Source of the DNA: Clostridia bacterium
GTDB taxonomy: Bacteria; Bacillota; Clostridia; Oscillospirales; Acutalibacteraceae
DNA length: 64,000 nucleotides
Assembly (NCBI GenBank): GCA_030526115.1
Contig: JAUNDK010000003.1
Coordinates: 5,947-69,946 of the forward strand
Reading direction: 5' to 3'
The position numbers and the translations under genes are program-made. The notes beneath the pieces are model-generated. The model saw only the letters and a program-made list of their open reading frames with translations, was not told the origin of the DNA and did not search any database. Positions 1 to 7,119 of this stretch are shown here, piece by piece (the first letter of the stretch is position 1; each line of letters opens with the position of its first letter).

Positions 1-592
1 TAATTCCACCGGGACGAAGAACTTTGGGAATCTCAGGTACAAGAGTGATAACCGTTGATTCCACACCTACGTCACAGTCGCCTCCGTTTACAATACCGGG
101 AATTTTACCGTTTAAATCTTCATAGCAGTACCTGAACTCTGTGGGAGAAGGTTTGCCTGAAAGATTTGCGCTCGGGGCTGCAAGTGGTTTTCCGCTTGCC
201 TTTATTATTGCCTGTGCAACAGGGTGAGAGGGGAAACGAACCGCAACGGTGTCAAGACCTCCCGATGTTTTGTCGGGAATTATATCAGACTTTGGCAGGA
301 TTATTGTGAGCGGACCCGGCCAGAACTTTTCCGCAAGGGCCTTTGCTTTTTCGGGAACATACCTCACGAGGGGATAAATATCATCAAAATCCGCAATGTG
401 AACTATGAGTGGGTTGTCTGAAGGACGACCCTTAACGACATATATTTCTGAAACTGCCTCAGGATTAAGGGCATCAGCAGCAAGACCGTAAACCGTCTCG
501 GTCGGAATGCAGATAAGTCCGCCGTTTTTCAGCGTTTCACCTGCAAAATCAATATCTTCTTTCTTTAATGGGTCAAGTATTTTTGTGTTCAT
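1..592 (-). CDS. L-threonylcarbamoyladenylate synthase, Sua5/YwlC/TsaC family (3' end outside window)
   Basis: Makes threonylcarbamoyl-AMP from threonine, bicarbonate and ATP for the t6A37 modification of ANN-decoding tRNAs, in the cytoplasm. Translation from the ATG at 592 gives the family's N-terminal signature: a CIPTETVYGLAADA stretch followed by KGRPSDNPL and, further on, a PSANLSGKPSPT motif, all typical of the YrdC fold. About 197 residues are visible and the frame is still open at base 1, so the gene is truncated by the window edge. Whether a C-terminal Sua5 domain follows cannot be seen. It lies downstream of the acyltransferase gene in the same direction but behind an intrinsic terminator, with a possible own promoter (TTGACT, 17 nt, TATTCT) in the 90-bp gap. 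The family call is firm. Confidence 0.93.
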   Translation of the reverse strand, partial: MNTKILDPLKKEDIDFAGETLKNGGLICIPTETVYGLAADALNPEAVSEIYVVKGRPSDNPLIVHIADFDDIYPLVRYVPEKAKALAEKFWPGPLTIILPKSDIIPDKTSGGLDTVAVRFPSHPVAQAIIKASGKPLAAPSANLSGKPSPTEFRYCYEDLNGKIPGIVNGGDCDVGVESTVITLVPEIPKVLRPGGI

Positions 593-674
593 ATTATCGC
601 CATTTCTATAATTATACTCATACCCATAAAGAATACCACTCATGGGGGTTAAAGTCAAACAAACAAAATTTTGC

Positions 675-705
675 AAAGAAAAACCGACCCACCTGAGTGA
701 GTCGG
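675..705 (-). terminator. Intrinsic terminator after the acyltransferase gene
   Basis: On the minus strand a 9-10 bp stem (684-705, arms CCGACTCA and TGGGTCGG with G-U pairs) is followed at once by TTTTTCTTT. It lies 12 bp past the acyltransferase stop codon and separates that gene from the Sua5 gene. Confidence 0.8.
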
Positions 706-716
706 AAGAGCAGATG

Positions 717-1796
717 TTATATTTCAACCAGTTTTTTAATTAACGGAATCTTTTTCATAACAGCTGTGGCAACATAACTGCATACAATAACTGCCGCAAA
801 GCAGATAACTCTTTTTGTAAAGCTGTCTGTCGGAACAAATTTCTGGAAAACCCTTATAAAAATCGTATGAGTGAGGTACATTCCGAGAGTACATTTACCC
901 ACAGAAACAATAAGCCTGTAAATAGGATTGTTACCGGCCTTGAAGTCTGAGCTTACAGCTATCATTCCGATAATTATGAAGGTCATGAAAATATTGCCGT
1001 AATTAATGCTTGGGTCACAAAGATTGTTGCAGACATTGCTTATGGTTACTGCGTAGGTATAAGAGAGTATCCATGAACACAGACCGACAGTTGCAAAAAT
1101 CTTCTTGTTTTTTACGATGAAATCATAGTAGTGAAGAATAACTCCGCCTAACATAAAATAAAAGACATAGAGAAGATAGGCTGAACTTGATGAAAACCTG
1201 AATCTTTCAAGAAATTCAAGTGCTTCAAGTATAATTGCTCCGCCACCGCAGCTTACAAGAATAAAATCTCTTATAAGATAGATGATTCCAAGCCCGACTG
1301 TGAAAAATCCCACGAGGAAGAAAAAGTACAGATATAACCTGAAGTCTGAATTGTAAATTCTGTGAATAACAGGGAAGAGAAGGTATGTTGCAATAATACC
1401 TATCAGAAACCAGAGCACTCCGGTATATTCAGAACCTATATCTGTTTTCAGTACACAATGGATTATATCGGAAATACTGTGGAACGGACCTCCTACAAGA
1501 ATACTTGGAATAATCAGTATTACAGCCCACACAAAGAATAGAACAAAAAGTTTTAACGTCTTTTTCAGATGTTCGGTTAAATCGGACTCTTTGTTTCTGA
1601 GCTTCAGAAATCCGTTTATGGTCATGAATATCGGAACACCTTCGCATATAATTCGGATGAAATACTGAACATACTGACTCAGATTGTTATCTGCTATAAA
1701 ATCGGTGTTCCACATAGGAATATGTAAAGAAACAACCATCACTATGGCTATTGCTTTTAACAGGTCGAGATTATCATAACGTATCTTTTTTTCCAT
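717..1796 (-). CDS. Acyltransferase 3 family integral membrane protein
   Basis: Predicted membrane O-acyltransferase (Acyl_transf_3, OafA/WecH-like) of 359 residues that would transfer acetyl or similar groups to extracellular glycans or envelope polymers. The N-terminus carries the family's first helix with a conserved His (RYDNLDLLKAIAIVMVVSLHI), and about ten hydrophobic segments fill the rest of the chain. The start is the ATG at 1796. A promoter on the minus strand (TTGATA at 1845-1850, 17-nt spacer, TACAAT at 1822-1827) and GGGGG seven bases before the ATG support it. It stands as a single gene between its own promoter and a terminator. The acceptor substrate cannot be told from sequence. 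Confidence 0.85.
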   Translation of the reverse strand: MEKKIRYDNLDLLKAIAIVMVVSLHIPMWNTDFIADNNLSQYVQYFIRIICEGVPIFMTINGFLKLRNKESDLTEHLKKTLKLFVLFFVWAVILIIPSILVGGPFHSISDIIHCVLKTDIGSEYTGVLWFLIGIIATYLLFPVIHRIYNSDFRLYLYFFFLVGFFTVGLGIIYLIRDFILVSCGGGAIILEALEFLERFRFSSSSAYLLYVFYFMLGGVILHYYDFIVKNKKIFATVGLCSWILSYTYAVTISNVCNNLCDPSINYGNIFMTFIIIGMIAVSSDFKAGNNPIYRLIVSVGKCTLGMYLTHTIFIRVFQKFVPTDSFTKRVICFAAVIVCSYVATAVMKKIPLIKKLVEI

Positions 1797-1821
1797 GTTA
1801 TAACCCCCAATATTTTTTCAT

Positions 1822-1850
1822 ATTGTAACATAAAGCAGAAAGTTTATCAA
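1822..1850 (-). promoter_or_regulatory. Sigma-A type promoter of the acyltransferase gene
   Basis: Minus strand: TTGATA (1845-1850), 17-nt spacer, TACAAT (1822-1827), with the start codon about 25 bp downstream. Each hexamer matches consensus at 5 of 6 positions. Confidence 0.7.
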
Positions 1851-1874
1851 TTTGGAATATGAATAAGTTAAACA

Positions 1875-1906
1875 TAAAAACTCCCACCGTCTTTCGACAG
1901 TGGGAG
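1875..1906 (-). terminator. Intrinsic terminator of the perR-rubrerythrin-rubredoxin operon
   Basis: Minus strand stem CTCCCAC...GTGGGAG (1881-1906) with a GAAA tetraloop region, followed by a T run. It is 23 bp past the rubredoxin stop codon. Confidence 0.88.
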
Positions 1907-1928
1907 CTGCTCACATAGTTTTGACTAA

Positions 1929-2066
1929 TTACTCAGCCTCGCTGAACTGATCCTTACCAACTCCGCAGAGTGGGCATGCATAATCCTCTGGGAGGTCTGC
2001 AAATGCTACATTGTCGTTCTCAGCCGGGTCATAGATGTAACCGCAAACATCACATACATACTTCAT
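1929..2066 (-). CDS. Rubredoxin, short 45-residue form
   Basis: One-iron electron carrier in the cytoplasm that probably feeds electrons to the neighbouring rubrerythrin for peroxide reduction. The 45-residue product has the two Cys knuckles CDVCGY (residues 5-10) and [11 protein letters not shown] (31-41) that bind Fe(Cys)4. It is about seven residues shorter than the common 52-54 residue type because the loop between the knuckles is reduced, as known in some Desulfovibrio rubredoxins. The ATG at 2066 follows AAGGAGG. It is the last gene of the perR operon, 35 bp after rubrerythrin and directly before a terminator. It is easily missed because of its size. Confidence 0.95.
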   Translation of the reverse strand: MKYVCDVCGYIYDPAENDNVAFADLPEDYACPLCGVGKDQFSEAE

Positions 2067-2101
2067 GGGAAATGTCCTCCTTATATAATTTTCTTAAAAT
2101 A

Positions 2102-2653
2102 TCAGCCGAAATATCTCTTGAGGAGACCTGCAAATGCCTTGCCGTGTCTTGCCTCATCTCTTGCCATCTCGTGAACTGTATCGTGGATAGCGTCGAGACC
2201 CTCTTCCTTAGCTCTCTTTGCGAGTGCTGTCTTACCAGCTGTTGCGCCGTTCTCTGCTTCAACTCTCATCTCGAGATTCTTCTTTGTGCTGTCTGTTACA
2301 ACCTCACCGAGGAGCTCAGCAAACTTTGCTGCATGCTCTGCCTCTTCGAGAGCTGCCTTCTCCCAGTAGAGACCAATCTCCGGGTAACCTTCTCTGTGAG
2401 CTACACGGCTCATTGCGAGGTACATACCAACCTCTGTGCACTCACCCTCAAAGTTAGCCTTGAGACCATCGAGAATATCCTGTGGAACACCCTTAGCTAC
2501 GCCTACAACGTGCTCAGCTGCCCAGCTCATCTCGCCCTCTTCCTGCTTAACGAACTTGGAAGCAGGAACCTTGCACTGTGGACATGTGAAATCTGCTGGG
2601 AGTGTGTCACCCTCATATACGTAACCGCAAACTGAACATACATACTTTGCCAT
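2102..2653 (-). CDS. Reverse rubrerythrin (rubredoxin domain first, then diiron ferritin-like domain)
   Basis: NADH:rubredoxin-dependent hydrogen peroxide (and possibly oxygen) reductase of anaerobes, 183 residues. The order of domains is reversed relative to classic rubrerythrin. A rubredoxin knuckle domain comes first (CSVCGY at residues 6-11, CPQC at 24-27). A four-helix diiron bundle follows, with glutamates in [11 protein letters not shown] and the two ExxH ligand motifs EEAEHA and DEARHG. This is the arrangement known as revRbr in Clostridium acetobutylicum, where it is PerR-repressed and strongly induced by oxygen. Here it sits between perR and rubredoxin in one operon, fitting the same role. 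The start has a good GGAGG 9 bases upstream. Confidence 0.93.
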   Translation of the reverse strand: MAKYVCSVCGYVYEGDTLPADFTCPQCKVPASKFVKQEEGEMSWAAEHVVGVAKGVPQDILDGLKANFEGECTEVGMYLAMSRVAHREGYPEIGLYWEKAALEEAEHAAKFAELLGEVVTDSTKKNLEMRVEAENGATAGKTALAKRAKEEGLDAIHDTVHEMARDEARHGKAFAGLLKRYFG

Positions 2654-2728
2654 AATAAATTTTCCTCCAAAAGTAAATTTAAAATTTTTCTTGTTTATTT
2701 TATCGCCCTGTGACGATATCTGACTTTT

Positions 2729-3094
2729 TTAATCTCCGGAGATGCACTCGGGGCAGACATATTTTATGGAGAGATCGTAACCGTCTATGTGTTTTCCAAC
2801 TTTGCTCTCCAGCATGGTGGTCATGTCTCCTAAATCTATATCTGCAACGTTGTGACAGACGGAGCAGAAGATGTGATCGTGAGGTGTGGGCGTTTTATCG
2901 AATCTGTCGGGTTCCCCGGGAATCGACACCTTGCGAATCAGACCTTCGTCAAGAAGATTGGTGAGATTTCTGTAAACACTGGCAAAACTGATTTTAATAT
3001 CGTTTTCCTTGCACAGCATGAAAATCTCTTCGGCGGTCATGTGCCTGGTGGAGTTGTTCATCACCATGAGCAGCTTTTCGCCCTGCTTGGTCAT
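2729..3094 (-). CDS. perR: PerR-type peroxide-sensing Fur family repressor
   Basis: Metal-dependent transcriptional repressor of the peroxide stress regulon, 121 residues. It has the winged-helix domain (AEEIFMLCKEN...SFASVYRNLTNLLDEGLI) and a dimerisation domain with the regulatory metal site (RFDKTPTPHDH: Asp plus two His) and two structural zinc CxxC motifs (CSVC and CPEC). It is somewhat shorter than the usual 140-150 residues, with a trimmed N-terminus. The ATG at 3094 follows AAAGGAG. It heads the operon with rubrerythrin and rubredoxin, and a Per-box-like sequence just upstream of its -35 suggests autoregulation. PerR rather than Fur is inferred from these neighbours. Confidence 0.9.
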   Translation of the reverse strand: MTKQGEKLLMVMNNSTRHMTAEEIFMLCKENDIKISFASVYRNLTNLLDEGLIRKVSIPGEPDRFDKTPTPHDHIFCSVCHNVADIDLGDMTTMLESKVGKHIDGYDLSIKYVCPECISGD

Positions 3095-3126
3095 TTCTTT
3101 GCTCCTTTCTCTTTCGTTGTGGCTAT

Positions 3127-3176
3127 ATTATAACAGCTGATAATCTCTATGTCAATAAAAATAATAATAATTCTTA
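3127..3176 (-). promoter_or_regulatory. Consensus promoter with adjacent Per box, perR operon
   Basis: Minus strand: TTGACA (3150-3155), 17-nt spacer, TATAAT (3127-3132), both perfect consensus. A 15-bp sequence at 3162-3176 (TAAGAATTATTATTA) matches the Bacillus Per box TTAGAATTATTATAA at 13 of 15 positions and lies just upstream of the -35. This is the expected place for PerR control of its own operon. Confidence 0.8.
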
Positions 3177-3275
3177 TTTTTGCTGTGTCAAAATATCAAC
3201 CCTGTTTTTGGTTATTATTAACAACAGGTGGAAAAATCAGCGAAATAAAGGGGTGTATTTCGCACCCGGAGCCTA

Positions 3276-3304
3276 TTGAATAAAGCTTAAGACTGTAATA
3301 TAAT
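3276..3304 (+). promoter_or_regulatory. Promoter of the nfeD-SPFH operon
   Basis: TTGAAT (3276-3281), 17-nt spacer, TATAAT (3299-3304), about 60 bp before the nfeD start. Confidence 0.7.
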
Positions 3305-3366
3305 CTAAAACATAAAGGCAATACACTTTTATAAAAGTAATGAGTCTTTTGAAAGGAGGAGAATAT

Positions 3367-3795
3367 ATGCTGAAATGGATCTGGCTGGCGGTTATCATAC
3401 TCGCAATGCTGATTGAAGCGGCCGGACCTCAGGTTGTTTCCATATGGTTTGCAGTGGGTGGCTTAGCTGCATTTGTAAGTTCACTTCTGAATGCTCCATT
3501 GTGGCTTCAGCTTGTCATATTTGTTACGGTAAGCATAATCGCACTGTTTGTAACAAAACCGCTTGTGAAAAAACTCCGTGTGGCAGACACTCAGGCTACC
3601 AACGCTGACAGATATATCGGAATGACAGGAAGAGTAACCACAGAGATAAACGAAATCACAGGAACCGGCAGAGTTCTCGTGGGAGGAAACAGCTGGTCGG
3701 CAAAAACAAAAAACGGAAGTATTATTCCGGAGGGAACCATGGTAAAAGTCGAGGCGATAGAGGGCGTAAAGCTCATCGTTCACCCCGCAGAATAA
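3367..3795 (+). CDS. NfeD-family membrane protein with C-terminal OB-fold domain
   Basis: Small membrane protein of 142 residues. Two to three transmembrane helices fill residues 3-70 and are followed by a soluble C-terminal domain (YIGMTGRVTTEIN...GTGRVLVGGNSWSAK) with the OB-fold pattern of NfeD proteins. Family members pair with SPFH/flotillin-like proteins and are thought to support membrane microdomain assembly. The SPFH partner follows 30 bp downstream. I chose the ATG at 3367 because AAAGGAGG precedes it at the right distance. An in-frame ATG at 3340 lies upstream of that ribosome binding site and is unlikely to be used. Confidence 0.88.
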   Translation: MLKWIWLAVIILAMLIEAAGPQVVSIWFAVGGLAAFVSSLLNAPLWLQLVIFVTVSIIALFVTKPLVKKLRVADTQATNADRYIGMTGRVTTEINEITGTGRVLVGGNSWSAKTKNGSIIPEGTMVKVEAIEGVKLIVHPAE

Positions 3796-3825
3796 ATTAA
3801 TATACATTTATAAAGGAGAAATATT

Positions 3826-4752
3826 ATGGGAATCGCAGCAGTAAGTGCATCACTTGTTGTTATCTTGGCACTTGTAATCATAATTGCTTTAGTAGTAATT
3901 TCAAACATCAAAATCGTACCTCAGGCTCATGCCTTTGTAATTGAGCGTCTGGGTGCATATCACGCATCATGGCAGACAGGTCTTCATGTAAAGATTCCTT
4001 TCATCGACAGAGTTGCAAAGAAGGTAAGCCTCAAGGAGCAGGTTATCGACTTCCCGCCTCAGCCGGTTATCACAAAGGATAACGTTACAATGCAGATTGA
4101 TACAGTTGTCTATTTCCAGATTACAGACCCGAAGCTCTACACATACGGCGTTGAGAGACCAATCTCCGCAATCGAGAACCTCTCTGCAACCACACTTCGT
4201 AACATCATCGGTGAAATGGAACTTGACCACACTCTCACATCAAGAGATGTAATCAACTCCAAGATTCGCGTAATCCTCGACGAGGCAACAGATGCATGGG
4301 GCATCAAGGTAAACCGTGTTGAGCTTAAGAACATCATTCCACCTCGTGAAATTCAGGAGAGCATGGAAAAGCAGATGAAGGCAGAGCGTGAAAGACGAGC
4401 AAAGATACTCGACGCCGAAGGTGAAAAGAGATCCGCTATCCTCATCGCAGAAGGCCAGAAGGAATCCGCTATCCTCAAGGCTGACGCCATCAAGGAAACA
4501 AAGGTCCGTGAGGCTGAAGGTGAAGCCGAGGCTATCCGCCAGGTTCAGAAAGCTCTCGCAGATTCTCTCAAGATGCTCAACGAGGCAGCTCCAAGCGATG
4601 CAGTCGTAGCACTCAAGAGCCTCGAGGCATTCCAGAAGGCAGCAGACGGCAAGGCAACAAAGATTATCATCCCATCCAACATTCAGGGTGTGGCAGGTCT
4701 TGCAACAAGCATAAAGGAACTTGTATCTGCAGATACAAATGTTCAGAAGTAA
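3826..4752 (+). CDS. SPFH/band 7 domain membrane protein (QmcA/stomatin-like)
   Basis: 308-residue protein with one N-terminal membrane anchor (about residues 5-28), an SPFH domain (QAHAFVIERLGAYHASWQ through DEATDAWGIKVNRVE) and a long Ala/Glu-rich coiled coil (EKQMKAERERRAKILDAEGE onward). This is the layout of stomatin/QmcA proteins, which oligomerise on the membrane face and act as scaffolds or protease modulators. It forms an operon with nfeD upstream, a widely conserved pairing. Ribosome binding site AAAGGAGAAA precedes the ATG. A strong terminator follows the stop. The precise cellular role is not known. Confidence 0.9.
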   Translation: MGIAAVSASLVVILALVIIIALVVISNIKIVPQAHAFVIERLGAYHASWQTGLHVKIPFIDRVAKKVSLKEQVIDFPPQPVITKDNVTMQIDTVVYFQITDPKLYTYGVERPISAIENLSATTLRNIIGEMELDHTLTSRDVINSKIRVILDEATDAWGIKVNRVELKNIIPPREIQESMEKQMKAERERRAKILDAEGEKRSAILIAEGQKESAILKADAIKETKVREAEGEAEAIRQVQKALADSLKMLNEAAPSDAVVALKSLEAFQKAADGKATKIIIPSNIQGVAGLATSIKELVSADTNVQK

Positions 4753-4769
4753 ATTACAAAACGATTTCG

Positions 4770-4797
4770 CAGGGCATCTTCGGATGTCCTGTTTTTG
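4770..4797 (+). terminator. Intrinsic terminator of the nfeD-SPFH operon
   Basis: CAGGGCATC, TTCG tetraloop, GATGTCCTG, then TTTTTG. It is a near-perfect 9-bp stem 17 bp past the stop codon. Confidence 0.9.
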
Positions 4798-5016
4798 TTG
4801 TATAATGGGATAGATAGGAGTATAATGAAATTAAAGCTTTTGCCAAGCTTTTCTCGAAAAGCGTAAGAAAGGCAAGTCTGATGCAGTTAAACCAAGGAGG
4901 ACAACCATTGCGAAGCAATATAATAAAAGAATACAGTCACAGGAGTGAAACAATCTGTGACGGACCTCCATATCAGGCTCAGAATAATAAGATATACCCG
5001 GAAAGGAAACATCACC
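4798..5016 (+). promoter_or_regulatory. Promoter and structured 5' leader of the HAD phosphatase gene
   Basis: A promoter is visible (TTGTAT at 4798-4803, 17-nt spacer, TATAAT at 4821-4826). It would start RNA near 4833, leaving a leader of about 184 nt. The leader holds three short hairpins: 4847-4862 (GCTTTTC/GAAAAGC), 4907-4919 (ATTGC, GAA, GCAAT) and 4936-4961 (GTCACAG/CTGTGAC). No terminator or known riboswitch core was recognised. Confidence 0.4.
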
Positions 5017-5760
5017 ATGAAAATACTCGCCAGTGATTTTGACGGTACTATATATCTTTACGGAAGAAAGCCTCAGGTTCTTCCTATTGATGTTGCATAC
5101 ATTGAGAACTTCAGGGCAGAGGGTAATATGTTCGGGGTGTGTACAGGTCGAAGTCTGAACGGAATTATTGAAGCCGCGCCGGAATTTCTTCATTTCGATT
5201 TCTATATTGTTTCCAGCGGTGCCGTCATTGCCGATAAAGATCGAAATATAATATATAAGAAAACCATAAGGCACGAAACAGCGGAATCGGTTTATGAGAG
5301 TTACAATAAAGAGAATGAGATAGTAGTACAGGCCGGAAATAAAGTATATAACTTCAGCGGAAACTACCCGAATCAGGTCTGTATAAAGTTTTTGGAAGAT
5401 ATAAACGGTGAGGATATTTACGGTATTTCCATGCGCTGTTCAGATGAGCATAAAGCTATTGAAATCGCAGATGAGATAAACAGAAATTTCGGCAATGAGC
5501 TCAGTGCATTCACCAATACCGAAAATGTGGATATTGTTTCGTACGGATGTTCAAAGGGAACAGCAGTAGAATTTGTAAAAGAATATTTTAAAGCAGATAG
5601 TATTGCGGGAATAGGTGATTCATACAACGATATTCCTATGCTGGTGAGTGCCGATACAGGCTTTACGTTCCACGATTCTCCGGAAAAAGTAAAAGCAAAA
5701 GTGGACAATATTGTAAATAATGTGGCAGAAGCCATATGCATATTTACCGAAAGGAAATAA
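5017..5760 (+). CDS. HAD superfamily (Cof-type, class IIB) phosphatase
   Basis: Predicted sugar-phosphate or nucleotide phosphatase of 247 residues. Motif I is SDFDGTI at residues 6-12, with the nucleophile and acid Asp7 and Asp9. The cap domain lies between the Rossmann halves, and motif IV is AGIGDSYNDIPML near the C-terminus, as in Cof/YkrA enzymes. The start at 5017 follows GAAAGGAAA. A longer in-frame GTG start at 4945 was rejected because it has no conserved sequence and lies in a hairpin-rich leader. The substrate cannot be named. It is a single gene behind its own leader. Confidence 0.87.
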   Translation: MKILASDFDGTIYLYGRKPQVLPIDVAYIENFRAEGNMFGVCTGRSLNGIIEAAPEFLHFDFYIVSSGAVIADKDRNIIYKKTIRHETAESVYESYNKENEIVVQAGNKVYNFSGNYPNQVCIKFLEDINGEDIYGISMRCSDEHKAIEIADEINRNFGNELSAFTNTENVDIVSYGCSKGTAVEFVKEYFKADSIAGIGDSYNDIPMLVSADTGFTFHDSPEKVKAKVDNIVNNVAEAICIFTERK

Positions 5761-5804
5761 AATTCATATCATTAAAATTTCCCATAAATAAGCCAAAAAT
5801 TATG

Positions 5805-5833
5805 TTGACAAGAATACATAGCGGTGCTATAAT
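5805..5833 (+). promoter_or_regulatory. Perfect-consensus promoter driving the c-di-GMP riboswitch transcript
   Basis: TTGACA (5805-5810), 17-nt spacer, TATAAT (5828-5833). Transcription should start near 5840, about 15 nt before the aptamer. Confidence 0.88.
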
Positions 5834-5851
5834 ATAGCCAATAAAAATGAT

Positions 5852-5930
5852 GATAATAGCAAACTTATCGAAAGGTAAGGACGCAAAGCTGAGGGCCTAA
5901 GGTCACATGACTACGGTAGCCGGTTGCCGC
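5852..5930 (+). promoter_or_regulatory. c-di-GMP-I (GEMM-I) riboswitch aptamer
   Basis: The sequence carries the diagnostic GEMM-I core: a TAGCAAAC block near 5857, CGAAAGG then GGACGCAAAGC (5878-5889), GGGCCTAAGG, and the 3' block GTAGCCGGTTGCC (5917-5929). These are the ligand-binding and tetraloop-receptor elements of class I cyclic di-GMP aptamers. Its 3' strand CGGTTGCC (5921-5928) can also pair with GGCAGCCG (5980-5987), the 5' side of the downstream terminator. This predicts that the bound aptamer frees the terminator, making it an OFF switch. It sits between a consensus promoter and a secreted protease gene. Confidence 0.93.
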
Positions 5931-5979
5931 ATTTGAATTTTCCTTTCCGGGACGAATGAAAATTCGATTCAATATGATT

Positions 5980-6014
5980 GGCAGCCGTTTATCAGAAATG
6001 ATAAGCGGTTTTTT
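5980..6014 (+). terminator. Riboswitch-controlled terminator upstream of the metalloprotease gene
   Basis: CCGTTTATCA, GAAA, TGATAAGCGG, then TTTTTT (stem 5985-6008). It is a strong intrinsic terminator between the aptamer and the coding region. A separate hairpin with arms GAATTTTC and GAAAATTC lies between aptamer and terminator. Confidence 0.88.
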
Positions 6015-6095
6015 GATTTCATGTTGAATGATTTGGATGCTCCGTATCATAACATTGATAATTGCAAAAAAACAGGGAAGGTATGGTCTACTACT

Positions 6096-7016
6096 ATGAA
6101 GACAAAAAGCTTTAGAATCACATTCACAGCCATCGCACTCGTTCTGACAATGGCAGTTGCCATCGGTGGCGGATTCATCGACACACTTCTTAATGCAGGT
6201 GAGCTTGTCACATTCGTCGATGAGTATGAGGACGGTCAGGAAATCACAGATGATGATACACCTCTTGCCGCTCCAAAGGTAACAACAAAAAAGACAACAA
6301 AAACAACTTACTCCACAGAGAGACTTGCAAAGAGAGCTCTTTCCACAAAGCAGACAACAACAAAGAGAACTGTAAAGAGAACAACAATCAAGTCTTCCAC
6401 TTTAAAGAAAGTAAGAACAGAGACAACAACAATAACAACAACAGTCAAGAAGTTAACAAGAAATTCTTTCTATCAGAAGAACACAATTACAGTTAACACA
6501 ACAGTAAAAACAACAACAACAGATATTCCTGTAACAAAGAAGAGCATCTCCAACATTGCAGTTCTTGCTCCAAAGGCACATAAGAATGTTCTCGATGCTT
6601 ACAATCACATGAAGTTCTCCACAAAGATTGACTCCACAGTTTATTACAGCGGAAGATTCGATGCAGCAACAAAGTCCATCATCCTCCAGAGAGAGAACGA
6701 TGATGCTGTTTACCATGAGCTTGGTCACTATGTTTCCTTCATGGCTGGTAACGCCGATGTAACAAAGGAGTTCAAGTCCATCTTCGAGGCAGAAAAGAGC
6801 AAGTTCAAGGCTTCAAGAGGAAACACAACTTACATTCTTCAGAGCTCCTCTGAGTATTTTGCAGATTCCTATCAGGATTATGTTGAGAATCCTGCAAAGC
6901 TCAAGGCTGAAAGACCTCTCACATATAACTATGTTCAGGCTGCAACAGCTAAGGTTACAATTGCAAGAGCCGATACTTACCTCAGACTCTACAATGCATA
7001 CTGGAGCAAACTTTAA
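6096..7016 (+). CDS. Secreted zinc metallopeptidase, anthrax lethal factor-like (PPEP/ATLF-type) catalytic domain with Thr/Lys-rich stalk
   Basis: 306-residue exported protein with three parts. Residues 1-35 form a signal peptide, residues 60-150 a Thr/Lys-rich low-complexity stalk, and about 155-306 a zinc protease domain. The HExxH motif is HELGH at 207-211, and a downstream EYFAD box places the third ligand at Glu253, as in lethal-factor-like and Pro-Pro endopeptidase families. The ATG at 6096 is chosen because a signal peptide starts there. The in-frame ATG at 6021 follows the terminator directly and adds no conserved sequence. Control by the upstream c-di-GMP riboswitch recalls Clostridioides difficile PPEP-1, whose mRNA has a type I c-di-GMP riboswitch. 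The exact peptidase family and cleavage specificity are inferred. No LPxTG anchor is present. Confidence 0.82.
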   Translation: MKTKSFRITFTAIALVLTMAVAIGGGFIDTLLNAGELVTFVDEYEDGQEITDDDTPLAAPKVTTKKTTKTTYSTERLAKRALSTKQTTTKRTVKRTTIKSSTLKKVRTETTTITTTVKKLTRNSFYQKNTITVNTTVKTTTTDIPVTKKSISNIAVLAPKAHKNVLDAYNHMKFSTKIDSTVYYSGRFDAATKSIILQRENDDAVYHELGHYVSFMAGNADVTKEFKSIFEAEKSKFKASRGNTTYILQSSSEYFADSYQDYVENPAKLKAERPLTYNYVQAATAKVTIARADTYLRLYNAYWSKL

Positions 7017-7030
7017 TTGAAATTCTCATC

Positions 7031-7060
7031 GCAGGTGCCGAAAGGTACCTGCATTTTTTT
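7031..7060 (+). terminator. Intrinsic terminator after the metalloprotease gene
   Basis: GCAGGTGCC, GAAA, GGTACCTGC, then ATTTTTTT. It lies 15 bp past the stop codon. Confidence 0.9.
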
Positions 7061-7119
7061 GTGTTAATTTCATATGGTTTGTGTTATTATTATCTCAAAC
7101 AGAATAAGGAGAAATAGCG

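Noticed and set aside
1970..2653. Plus-strand frames of up to 221 codons across the rubrerythrin gene
   Set aside because: Cys/Leu-rich antisense shadows of a well supported gene.
4831..5274. 147-codon minus-strand frame over the HAD phosphatase leader and start
   Set aside because: It is antisense to the real gene, lacks a ribosome site and shows no domain.
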